Assembly (NCBI RefSeq): GCF_023822045.1
Contig: NZ_CP084712.1
Coordinates: forward strand, 4,615,490-4,679,489
DNA: 64,000 bases
Direction of reading: 5' to 3'
Source of the DNA: Sphingopyxis sp. USTB-05
Lineage (GTDB): Bacteria > Pseudomonadota > Alphaproteobacteria > Sphingomonadales > Sphingomonadaceae
Under the pieces are notes generated by a model. It did not search any database. It saw only the letters and a list, made by a program, of their open reading frames with translations, and was not told where the DNA came from. This document shows positions 41,029-49,010 of the stretch, one piece after another; the stretch's first letter is position 1; each line of letters opens with the position of its first letter. Made by a program: the position numbers and the translations under genes.

Positions 41029-43695
41029 TCAATTGCCAAACGTACGCTGCCACCAGCCGCGGCGGGGTTCGCCGTCGGGGCCTTCGCTCTCGCCGTCGGC
41101 ATCCGCTGCAACCGGCTCGGCTTCGCCCGCGGTCGCGGGTTCGGCTGGAGCTTCGGCGGCGATCGCCTTCTTCGCGCGGCTCGCGCGCTTTTTGGGCGCG
41201 GGCTTGGCCGGTTCGACTTCGGCTTCGGCAGGCGTCTCGGCGGCGGGTGCTTCCACAACCGGCGCTTCCGCAGCTTCCGCGGCCTCGGCTTCGGCGGCCA
41301 AAGCGGCTTTGGTCTTGCGCGGCGCGCGCTTGCGCTTCGGCTTTTCCTCGGCGGCCGGGGCTTCTTCGGCGACGGGCTCGGCGATTTCGGCGACCTCTAC
41401 CGGCGCAGCTTCCGCTTCGGCTGCAGCGTCGTCAGTGGTCTCTACCGCGTCGGTCTTTTTCCGGCCACGTCCACCACGGCGGCGACGCGGCTTGGCTTCG
41501 GCTTCCTCGGCGTCTGCTTCGGGAGCGGCCTCGACAGCCTCTGCCGGCGCAGTTTCGCCGTTCTCGGCGTCGGAGTCGGCGATATCGTCACCGCGATCGT
41601 CGCCGCCCTCGCCACCTTCGACGATTTCATTGCCCTCGTCGTCGCGGCGGCCGCGGCGGCCACGGCGGCGGCGGCGGCGGCGCTTGCGGCCCTCACCGTC
41701 GCCTTCGCCTTCGTCGCGTTCGCGCGCGCCTTCCTCGCGGTCGCGCGAACGCGCAGGACGTTCTTCGGTCGCCTCTTCTTCGGCTTCCTCTTCTTCGTCC
41801 TCGGGATAATCGTCGTCGTCGTCCTCGATCGGGGCGATGGGGGCAAAGCTGCGGCGCGCGATCGGCGGCGGGCCGCTCACCTCAACCGCCATACGCGCGC
41901 CCTCGGTCTCGCCATCGGGCAAGATTTCGACGGTAACGCCATAAAGCTCTTCGATCTCGCGCAGTTCACGGCGCTTTTCGTTGAGCAGGTAGAAGGTCGC
42001 TTCCTGGCTTGCGCGCAGGGTGATCTTGTTGCCCTTGCCGCGTGCCGCTTCCTCTTCGATCAGGCGCAGCGCGCTGAGACCCGCGGAGCTGGCGGTGCGG
42101 ACAAGGCCGGTGCCTTCGCAATGGGGGCAGGGGCGCGTCGACGCCTCAAGCACGCCTGTGCGCAGGCGCTGGCGGCTCATCTCCATCAGGCCGAAGCCCG
42201 AAATGCGGCCGACCTGGATGCGCGCGCGATCGTTCTTCAGCGCGTCCTTCATCGCGCGCTCGACCTTGCGGACGTTCGAGCCATGATCCATGTCGATGAA
42301 GTCGATCACGACCAGCCCGGCCATGTCGCGCAGGCGCAACTGGCGTGCGATCTCGTGCGCGGCCTCAAGATTGGTGCTGAGCGCCGTCTGCTCGATATTA
42401 TGCTCGCGCGTCGAGCGTCCCGAGTTGATGTCGATCGACACCAAAGCCTCGGTCGGGTTGATCACCAGATAGCCGCCAGATTTTAGCTGGACGACGGGAT
42501 TGAGCATCCCCGCGAGCTGATCCTCGACGCCGTAGCGCTGATAGAGCGACACCGGGTCGGCATATTGTTTCACGCGTCGCGCGTGGCTGGGCATCAGCAG
42601 CTTCATGAACTGCTTTGCGGCCTTATAGCCCTCGTCACCCTCGACGAGCACTTCCTCGATATCCTTGTGATAAATGTCGCGGATCGCGCGCTTCACCAGG
42701 TCGCTGTCCGAATGGATCAGCGCGGGCGCGCTCGATCCCAGCGTGTTTTCGCGAATTTCGTCCCACAGGCGGGCGAGATAGTCGAAGTCGCGCTTGATCT
42801 CGACCTTGGTGCGGCTCATCCCCGCGGTGCGGACGATGCAGCCCATCGTCGGCGGCAGCGCGAGTTCGTCGATCATCGCCTTCAGCTTGCGGCGATCGGC
42901 GCCGTTCGAAATCTTACGGCTGATCCCGCCGCCGTGCATCGTGTTCGGCATCAGCACGCAATAGCGGCCGGCGAGCGACAGATAGGTGGTAAGCGCTGCA
43001 CCCTTGTTGCCGCGCTCTTCCTTGACGACCTGCACCAGCATCACCTGACGGCGACGGATGACGTCCTGAATCTTGTAGCGGCGGCGGAGCGACATGCGGC
43101 TTTCGCCGTCCTCGTCTTCACCCCGACGGCCCCGGCCGCGGCCCCGGCCGCCCTTGCGCCCGTCGCGTCCGCGGCGCTTGCGGTCGCCGCGGCCGTCCCC
43201 GGTTCCTTCTGCGCTTTCCTCAGCGCCTTCTTCGCCGTCGTTGTCGCCATTATCGGCGTCGCTATCCTCGTCGCCGTCGCCATCTTCGCCGATGGTTTCG
43301 GGTGCGGGTGCATCGCCATTCTCGTCTTCGTCGTGATATTCGACGTCGGCGACATCGCCTTCGAGTTCGTCCAGATCCTCTTCCGCGCGCTGCGCGGCGG
43401 CGGCGGCATGTTCGGCCTCTTCGCGCAGCAGCGCGTCGCGGTCTTCCTTTGGAATCTGGTAATAGTCGGGGTGGATTTCGCTGAAGGCGAGGAAGCCGTG
43501 GCGATTGCCGCCATATTCGACGAACGCCGCCTGCAGCGACGGTTCGACACGGGTAACCTTGGCCAGATAGATATTGCCCTTGAGCTGCTTGTGCTCGGCG
43601 GACTCGAAATCAAACTCCTCGATTCGGTTTCCCTTGGTGACGGCGACCCGGGTTTCTTCCCGGTGCCGCGCGTCGATCAACATGCGCGTGGTCAT
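41029..43695 (-). CDS. rne: ribonuclease E
   Basis: An 888-residue endoribonuclease that initiates mRNA decay and rRNA/tRNA processing and scaffolds the degradosome. The S1 domain (residues about 35-250) contains a large acidic-then-basic insertion at about 88-203. The catalytic core follows with LVVIDFIDMDHGSNVRKVERAMKDAL and the zinc-link CPHC. The C-terminal third is charged and low in complexity, with Arg-rich blocks (KRRRRRRRGRRGRR), and ends in the conserved RRGWWQRTFGN. ATG 43695 has GGAG eight bases upstream, better than the start at 43704. A long untranslated leader lies upstream. Confidence 0.93.
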   Translation of the reverse strand: MTTRMLIDARHREETRVAVTKGNRIEEFDFESAEHKQLKGNIYLAKVTRVEPSLQAAFVEYGGNRHGFLAFSEIHPDYYQIPKEDRDALLREEAEHAAAAAQRAEEDLDELEGDVADVEYHDEDENGDAPAPETIGEDGDGDEDSDADNGDNDGEEGAEESAEGTGDGRGDRKRRGRDGRKGGRGRGRGRRGEDEDGESRMSLRRRYKIQDVIRRRQVMLVQVVKEERGNKGAALTTYLSLAGRYCVLMPNTMHGGGISRKISNGADRRKLKAMIDELALPPTMGCIVRTAGMSRTKVEIKRDFDYLARLWDEIRENTLGSSAPALIHSDSDLVKRAIRDIYHKDIEEVLVEGDEGYKAAKQFMKLLMPSHARRVKQYADPVSLYQRYGVEDQLAGMLNPVVQLKSGGYLVINPTEALVSIDINSGRSTREHNIEQTALSTNLEAAHEIARQLRLRDMAGLVVIDFIDMDHGSNVRKVERAMKDALKNDRARIQVGRISGFGLMEMSRQRLRTGVLEASTRPCPHCEGTGLVRTASSAGLSALRLIEEEAARGKGNKITLRASQEATFYLLNEKRRELREIEELYGVTVEILPDGETEGARMAVEVSGPPPIARRSFAPIAPIEDDDDDYPEDEEEEAEEEATEERPARSRDREEGARERDEGEGDGEGRKRRRRRRRGRRGRRDDEGNEIVEGGEGGDDRGDDIADSDAENGETAPAEAVEAAPEADAEEAEAKPRRRRGGRGRKKTDAVETTDDAAAEAEAAPVEVAEIAEPVAEEAPAAEEKPKRKRAPRKTKAALAAEAEAAEAAEAPVVEAPAAETPAEAEVEPAKPAPKKRASRAKKAIAAEAPAEPATAGEAEPVAADADGESEGPDGEPRRGWWQRTFGN

Positions 43696-44263
43696 TAGAT
43701 ACACTCCAAGCGCGCCTCAGCGCGCCATCAAAAAATCCCGCGAACCTCCCCGAGGGAAGGCCACGGCGGATACGGGTGAAAAGAAAAAAGACGTTATTGC
43801 CGAAAGGAGCCTGCGTCCGGTCCTGGACGCGCATGCGGTCTTCAAATCCGGCGACGGCCGGGGCGAAAGCGCCCGCGTCGGGATTCAAAGAGGGCATGGC
43901 AAGCCTCATGCGGCATCAACCTGTTACGGGATGAGCGGGCGGGCAGGGCGGGCGTTTGCGAACGCCCCGACTGTCCGGTCAACCGGGTGGACTGGCGGCA
44001 GGTCGCCCTTCCCCGCATGTCCGGCACCAAGGCGGCCATGATCCGCATAGTCGCGGAGCAGGCCTTCCCCTCAAAAGGCCGGACGGCACCGGGAACGACA
44101 CCGTCAGTGAGGGCGTGCTAGCATCGGCATCTGTCGACGGCAACCACAACCACCGCACAAAGATAGGATGGTGCGGGGGTGTTGCAAGAAAACCCGCATC
44201 CGCAAACGGGTTGAATTGCCCGATAATCCCACCGGTTGCGGTGGGTTTGACCCATGATGACTA
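43696..44263. other. 568 bp divergent intergenic region, rne leader and amidase promoter region
   Basis: There is no convincing gene here; short open frames overlap and have no recognisable homology. Two hairpins stand out: GGGCGTT/AACGCCC at 43950-43967 with TGCG loop, and CCCACCG/CGGTGGG at 44228-44245 with GTTG loop followed by TTT. On the minus strand this could include the long 5' leader of rne, which in enterobacteria mediates feedback by RNase E. On the plus strand the second hairpin is just before the amidase start. No sigma-70 promoter is obvious. Confidence 0.6.
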
Positions 44264-45265
44264 ATGGATGATTCACATCGTCGTGCGGCCGGCGACGCCA
44301 TGTTTTTCAATAAGCGCTGGACCGGGACGCGTTTCGGGCGGCATAGACGCGCCATGAGCCTGCTCGCCCTGCTTGGCATGATCGCGTCGCCGTCCGCAGT
44401 CGTTGCGGGACGGCCAATCGTCGATCCGGCATTCGACAGGCCGCGCGGCGAAATGCAGATTTCGGCGGGTTTCCGTGCCAAGCGCCCCGGAAAACGATAC
44501 AGCGTGACCGTTCCGATCGGAAAGCCGAAGCCTTCGGTCGCGCTGCCGCGCATCGAGGGGCCGGCGAACGACCGCCTGCCGCTGGTCGTGATCGACGCGG
44601 GGCATGGCGGGCACGACCCCGGCGCGATCAGCCCGCATAGCGGAAAACGCGAAAAGGATATCACGCTCGCGCTTGCCCGCGCGATCCGCGCCGATCTGCT
44701 TTCCTCGGGCCGCGTGCGCGTTGCGCTGACGCGCGCAGACGACCGTTTTCTGGTGCTTGAAGAACGTTATGGCATCGCCCGGCGGCTGAAAGCCGACCTG
44801 TTTATCTCTGTCCACGCCGATGCTGCCGAGAATCAACAGGCGAGCGGCGCATCGATCTATACCTTGTCCGAGGTCGCTTCCGACCGAGAGGCTGCGCGGC
44901 TTGCCGCGCGCGAGAACAAGGCGAATGTCATCAATGGCGTCGATCTCGGCGCGCACAGCGGCGATGTGTCGGCGATCCTGCTCGACCTGACCCAGCGCGA
45001 GACGATGAATGTCGCGTCCGAATTCGCGCGGCTGCTGCAGCGTGAGGCGTCGGGCGACGTCAAGTTCCGCACCACCGCGCACCGCTTCGCCTCGTTCATC
45101 GTGCTGAAGGCGCCCGACACGCCGTCGGTCCTGTTCGAAACGGGCTTTATCTCGAACAAGGATGACAGCGAATTTCTCGGTTCGCAGGCGGGCCAAAAAA
45201 AGGTCGCGCGCGGCGTGCGCAATGCGGTGCAGTTCCACTTCGCGCGGCAGATTTCGGCTCGTTAG
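44264..45265 (+). CDS. N-acetylmuramoyl-L-alanine amidase (Amidase_3, AmiC-like)
   Basis: A 333-residue periplasmic amidase that removes stem peptides from muramic acid during septal splitting. The catalytic domain spans about residues 105-330: VVIDAGHGGHDPGAI with the first zinc His, the Glu of REKDITLALA, LFISVHADAAEN with the second His, and VLFETGFISN with the catalytic Glu. A signal-like hydrophobic helix (SLLALLGMIASPSAVVAG) is at 32-49. The start is uncertain: ATG 44264, 44300 and 44354 are all possible and none has a strong Shine-Dalgarno. It is divergent from rne; in relatives PBP1A usually follows directly. Confidence 0.9.
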   Translation: MDDSHRRAAGDAMFFNKRWTGTRFGRHRRAMSLLALLGMIASPSAVVAGRPIVDPAFDRPRGEMQISAGFRAKRPGKRYSVTVPIGKPKPSVALPRIEGPANDRLPLVVIDAGHGGHDPGAISPHSGKREKDITLALARAIRADLLSSGRVRVALTRADDRFLVLEERYGIARRLKADLFISVHADAAENQQASGASIYTLSEVASDREAARLAARENKANVINGVDLGAHSGDVSAILLDLTQRETMNVASEFARLLQREASGDVKFRTTAHRFASFIVLKAPDTPSVLFETGFISNKDDSEFLGSQAGQKKVARGVRNAVQFHFARQISAR

Positions 45266-45616
45266 GCGCGGTTCGTACTCAGCAGTGAGGTTGCCATATT
45301 GTCCGCCTAGGGGTGGAGAGTTGCCGTTGCCCTCTTTGGATATCGCTCGGCTGGATCCGGGATCGGGTCGGCGCAATATTCCAAAGTTCAGGGAAGTTCA
45401 GCCCTGTGAACGCCCCGATTTGCAAGTCGCGGAGCGCTGGATGTGCGCGGCACGTCCGATCATGGTCGCACCCGCAAGCTAGGCAGCGACCGCTTTTTGT
45501 TCACCGAATGAAAGAGCCGGATGAAGGCTGGCACGGCCAGATAATGTAGGAAAGACCTTTTTGGAGGCTATGTCTGTTTGGGGTGGGAAGCGGGCGTTTG
45601 CTACTATGTTGTACCT

Positions 45617-45690
45617 CGGCGAAGGCCGGGCCCCAGGGCTCTGGAAAGCCGAGCTGTGCGGATTGCCGCCCTGGACCCCGGCCTTCGCCG
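45617..45690. repeat. extended palindromic repeat
   Basis: Outer arms CGGCGAAGGCCGGG (45617-45630) and their exact complement (45677-45690) and inner arms CCAGGGC/GCCCTGG (45633-45639, 45668-45674) form one long interrupted palindrome. It is a dispersed-repeat type different from the CGTCATCCCGGG family. Confidence 0.75.
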
Positions 45691-45733
45691 GGGCACATAT
45701 TGCCGTCGTTAGTTTCCGGTCGTTTCTTCGCTC

Positions 45734-45820
45734 TCGTCATCCCGGGCTTGACCCGGGATCCCGCTTTTTGACGCACTCACCGACTTCTAGCGGGACCCCG
45801 GGTCAAGCCCGGGGTGACGA
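45734..45820. repeat. inverted pair of CGTCATCCCGGG-family repeats
   Basis: Two 32 bp copies, 45734-45765 and the reverse complement at 45789-45820, differ at only 2 positions and are separated by 23 bp. Each contains the core CCCGGGCTTGACCCGGG also found at 24403-24433. Head-to-head arrangement gives a very strong hairpin in RNA. Confidence 0.85.
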
Positions 45821-45932
45821 GGAGAGAATCTGCTCGCTTCCGGCCGAAAGCTGTCTCCAAGACGAATAAATATAGTCTTGACTAACTTTCTTGCGGCGCT
45901 CAGCTTCGCGTGGCTTACCGCGGGAGAGAAGC

Positions 45933-47186
45933 ATGGCGTGGAGCAATTGGTCGGGCAGCGTCACAGCGAACGGCGAGGTCGCGCGTCCGCGAAGCGAGGA
46001 TGAACTGGCGGCGCTCGTCCGCAGCGCGAATAGGCTGCGCGTCACCGGCGCGGGGCACAGCTTCATGCCGCTGTGCGAATCGGGTGAGCTCATCGTCAGC
46101 CTCGACGATATGGCGGGCGCGATACATGTCGCCGCCGACCGCCGCACCGCGCGCATCCCCGCCGGCTGGAGCATCCGACGCCTGACCGCCGCGCTGTGGG
46201 AGGAGGGGCTGGCGCTTGCCAATCAGGGCGACGTCAACCCGCAGTCGCTCGCCGGTGCGATGGCGACGGGCACGCACGGCACCGGGGTCGATCTGGGCTC
46301 TCTGTCGACTTTCGCGCGCGGGTTCCGCCTCGTCGGGGCGGATGGCGAGGCGCATTGGTGCGATGCGGCGACCAACGCCGATCTCTTTCAGGCGCAGCGG
46401 CTGTCGCTCGGCCTGTTTGGCGTCGCGACCGAAATCGAGGTTGCGGTCGTCCCAGCCTTTTGTCTTTCAGAGCGGATCGAAAAGCGGCGTTGGGCGGAAA
46501 TCCGCGAAAGCTATGACGCGCTGGCGCAGCAGCACCGCCATATCGAATTCTGGTTCTTCCCGCACAGCGACCATGTGATCCTGAAAACGCTCGATCCGTG
46601 CGACCCCTGCGACCCGCCGCCGAGCACGACCGACATGGAAGAGGCGACGTTCCGGCGCATTCTCGACATTTCGGCGCGGCTGCCGTTCCTGACGCCCTTT
46701 CTTCAGCGCCTGATGATGCGGACGAACATCAGCGGTCGGCGTCGTGGTCCTGCGCACGCCATCTTCCCGTCGGATCGCACGATCCGGTTCGAGGAGATGG
46801 AATATGAAATGCCGCGCGCGGTCGGGCTTGAGGCGCTCGACGAGGTCGTCGGCTGGATCCGCAAGAAGCGGCTGTCGGTCACCTTCCCCTTCGAATATCG
46901 CACCGTCGCTGCCGACGATATCTGGATGAGCCCGATGAACGCGGGCCCGGTCGCGGCGATCTCGATGCATCAATATTCGAAAATGCCTTGGCGAAACCTG
47001 TTCGCCGACGCCGAAGCAATCTTTCGCGGCGCCGGAGGCCGGCCGCACTGGGCAAAGCGCCACACATTGAGCCGTGCCGACGTCGCCGCGCTTTACCCGA
47101 TGGCGGGACGCTATACAGCGGTGCGCCGCGGCGCCGATCCGACCGGCAAATTTCTGAACCCCCACCTGGAGACATTGTTCGCATGA
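45933..47186 (+). CDS. FAD-linked sugar-lactone oxidase (D-arabinono-1,4-lactone oxidase type)
   Basis: A 417-residue flavo-oxidase. The FAD_binding_4 domain opens with SEDELAALVRSANRLRVTGAGHSFMPL; His42 in GAGHSF is the likely covalent flavin residue in this family. GDVNPQSLAGAMATGTHGTGVD follows, then an ALO-type C-terminal domain ending NPHLETLFA. The family oxidises aldonolactones or alditols, giving H2O2. A Pro/Cys/Asp run (DPCDPCDPPP) around residues 233-242 is unusual. GGGAGAG sits before ATG 45933. The stop overlaps the next gene by 4 bp (ATGA), making an operon with the PLP enzyme and TetR. Confidence 0.85.
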   Translation: MAWSNWSGSVTANGEVARPRSEDELAALVRSANRLRVTGAGHSFMPLCESGELIVSLDDMAGAIHVAADRRTARIPAGWSIRRLTAALWEEGLALANQGDVNPQSLAGAMATGTHGTGVDLGSLSTFARGFRLVGADGEAHWCDAATNADLFQAQRLSLGLFGVATEIEVAVVPAFCLSERIEKRRWAEIRESYDALAQQHRHIEFWFFPHSDHVILKTLDPCDPCDPPPSTTDMEEATFRRILDISARLPFLTPFLQRLMMRTNISGRRRGPAHAIFPSDRTIRFEEMEYEMPRAVGLEALDEVVGWIRKKRLSVTFPFEYRTVAADDIWMSPMNAGPVAAISMHQYSKMPWRNLFADAEAIFRGAGGRPHWAKRHTLSRADVAALYPMAGRYTAVRRGADPTGKFLNPHLETLFA

Positions 47187-48328
47187 CGACCGACCGTGAA
47201 TTGCACGACCATCTGATCGGCCGGCAAGGCTCGCGCGCCGACCTCAACACGCCCGTGCTGGTGCTCGACGTCGATGCGCTCGACCGCAATATTGCGGCGA
47301 TGGCGGCGCTTGTGGCCGCCCGCGGCGTCGCGCTGCGCCCGCATGCCAAGACGCACAAGAGCGTCGATATCGCAAAGCGTCAGATCGCGGCGGGCGCCGT
47401 CGGCGTGTGCTGTGCCAAGATCGGCGAGGCCGAGGCGCTGGCGGGGGGCGGGGTGACCGGCATCCTCATCACTTCGCCCGTTGCAGCGCCCGCGGCGATC
47501 GACCGGCTCGCGCGGCTCGCGGTAACAGCGGACGGGCTGATGGCGGTCGTCGATCATCCGAATATCGCCGAACGCCTCGATGTGGCGTTGGGGGCGGCCG
47601 GCGCAAAGCTCGACGTAATCATCGACATCGACCCCGGCATCGCGCGCACCGGCGTTGCTTCGGCCGAGGCGGCGGTGGCGCTCGCGAAGACGATCAGCGC
47701 ATCGGCGAACCTCGAATATCGCGGGGTGCAATTTTACTGCGGGTCGCAGCAGCATATCGAAAGCTATGCCGATCGCCGCGCCGCGATCGTCGAACGCACC
47801 GCCTATCTGCAGGAGGTCATCGCCGCGCTCACCGACGCAGCCTTCGCGCCGTCCATCGTGACCGGATCGGGCACCGGTACGCACCGGATCGACCTGGACC
47901 TTGGCGTCTTCAATGAATTGCAGGCGGGAAGCTATGTCTTCATGGACAAGCAATATCTGGACTGCGACATCGCCGATGGCGCCGAACCGCCCTTCGAGGT
48001 TTCGCTTAGCGTCGATTCGCGCGTCGTCAGCGCCAATCACAGCGGGCTCGTCACGATCGACGCGGGTTACAAGTCGCTGTCGACCGACGGCGGCGTTGCG
48101 GTGGTCCAGCGCGGCGCGCCCGAAACCGCCTTTTTCGCGTTCATGGGCGACGAGCATGCCGCGCTGATTGCGCCCGAAATCGGAAATGAACTCCGCCCCG
48201 GCGATCCGGTCAGCCTGACCGTGCCGCACTGCGACCCGACGGTGAATCTCTATGATCATTACCATGTCGTCGCGGGCGACGCGCTCGTCGATATCTGGCC
48301 AGTGAGTGCGCGCGGCCGGGCGCGGTGA
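47183..48328 (+). CDS. DSD1-family PLP enzyme (D-threonine aldolase / D-serine dehydratase-like)
   Basis: A 381-residue fold-type III PLP enzyme related to alanine racemase N-domain proteins. RPHAKTHKS holds the PLP lysine (Lys56 by family alignment). DVIIDIDPGIARTG and GSGTGTHRIDLD line the barrel. The C-terminal VPHCDPTVNLYDHY supplies the His/Cys zinc ligands of D-threonine aldolases and eukaryote-type D-serine dehydratases. It cleaves or dehydrates a D-hydroxyamino acid; the exact substrate is not readable. It overlaps both neighbours (ATGA with the oxidase, GTGA with TetR), so all three are one operon. Confidence 0.85.
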   Translation: MTTDRELHDHLIGRQGSRADLNTPVLVLDVDALDRNIAAMAALVAARGVALRPHAKTHKSVDIAKRQIAAGAVGVCCAKIGEAEALAGGGVTGILITSPVAAPAAIDRLARLAVTADGLMAVVDHPNIAERLDVALGAAGAKLDVIIDIDPGIARTGVASAEAAVALAKTISASANLEYRGVQFYCGSQQHIESYADRRAAIVERTAYLQEVIAALTDAAFAPSIVTGSGTGTHRIDLDLGVFNELQAGSYVFMDKQYLDCDIADGAEPPFEVSLSVDSRVVSANHSGLVTIDAGYKSLSTDGGVAVVQRGAPETAFFAFMGDEHAALIAPEIGNELRPGDPVSLTVPHCDPTVNLYDHYHVVAGDALVDIWPVSARGRAR

Positions 48329-48948
48329 TCGCCGCTGCCCGCCAGCCGCCGAAGCAGGATCGCGCGCGCCAGACGCGCGAACGGCTGCTCGACGTCGCGG
48401 GCGACTTGCTTGCCGATGTGGGGCTCGAGCGGATTTCGACCAACATGATCGCCGCGCGTGCCGGGCTGACGCCGCCTGCGCTCTATCGCTATTTCGACGA
48501 TAAATATGCGGTCATCGAGGCGCTCGGGCGGCGGTTGATGGAAGGCCAGAACGATGTGCTCGAACGCTGGATCGCGCGCCATTCGCCCGGCGGGATAGCG
48601 GGCATGGCCGATCATATCGGTGAGCTTCTGGCCGAAAACGCCGCAGTGACGCGCGCCGAGCCGGGGGCGGTTTGGATCCTGCGCGCGCTCCACGCGACGC
48701 CGCGCCTCGTGCATGTCCGGCTCGAATCGCACCGGCACGTGACTGGTAGGCTCGCCGATGCCTGCGTGCCGCATATTCACGGTATCGACAAAGAGATGCT
48801 CTGGTCGCGGCTGCGTCTCGCGGTCGAACTCGGCTTCGCCGCCGACGAAATGCTCTATGAGGAAGATCGTGTTTCAGCGGCCACCGTGCGCGCCGAAGTG
48901 GCGGCAATGCTCCGCTCGACGCTGTTCGATCTGACAACGGGCGCCTAG
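48325..48948 (+). CDS. TetR-family regulator
   Basis: A 207-residue regulator with an N-terminal HTH (RARQTRERLLDVAGDLLADVG, then ISTNMIAARAGLTPPALYRYFDDK) at about residues 13-62 and an unassigned C-terminal ligand domain. It starts with GTG 48325, overlapping the PLP-enzyme stop by 4 bp, so it is the third gene of the cassette and probably autoregulates it (inference). PBP1A begins 62 bp later. Confidence 0.85.
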   Translation: MIAAARQPPKQDRARQTRERLLDVAGDLLADVGLERISTNMIAARAGLTPPALYRYFDDKYAVIEALGRRLMEGQNDVLERWIARHSPGGIAGMADHIGELLAENAAVTRAEPGAVWILRALHATPRLVHVRLESHRHVTGRLADACVPHIHGIDKEMLWSRLRLAVELGFAADEMLYEEDRVSAATVRAEVAAMLRSTLFDLTTGA

Positions 48949-49010
48949 TCGTGCGCCTCGCCGCATGCACGCTTCCCTTTCGTCGACACAGGCTTTAGAG
49001 GCGGGGACAT

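Larger units (their letters stand above)
45266..45932. other. 667 bp intergenic region rich in palindromic repeats
   Basis: No gene is supported. Positions 45266-45600 hold nothing I recognise; a frame of 78 codons at 45313-45549 lacks homology or a ribosome site. From 45617 to 45820 it is nearly all palindromic repeats, annotated separately. About 110 bp then lead to the sugar-lactone oxidase gene. The region marks the left edge of a three-gene cassette. Confidence 0.6.

Noticed and set aside
41005..42486. Plus-strand frame of about 493 codons opposite rne
   Set aside because: It mirrors the low-complexity C-terminal region of RNase E and gives a Gly/Arg/Phe/Ala-rich peptide without known folds.
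45313..45549. Short frame of 78 codons in the repeat-rich intergenic region
   Set aside because: There is no homology, no Shine-Dalgarno and composition is unlike neighbours; left unannotated.
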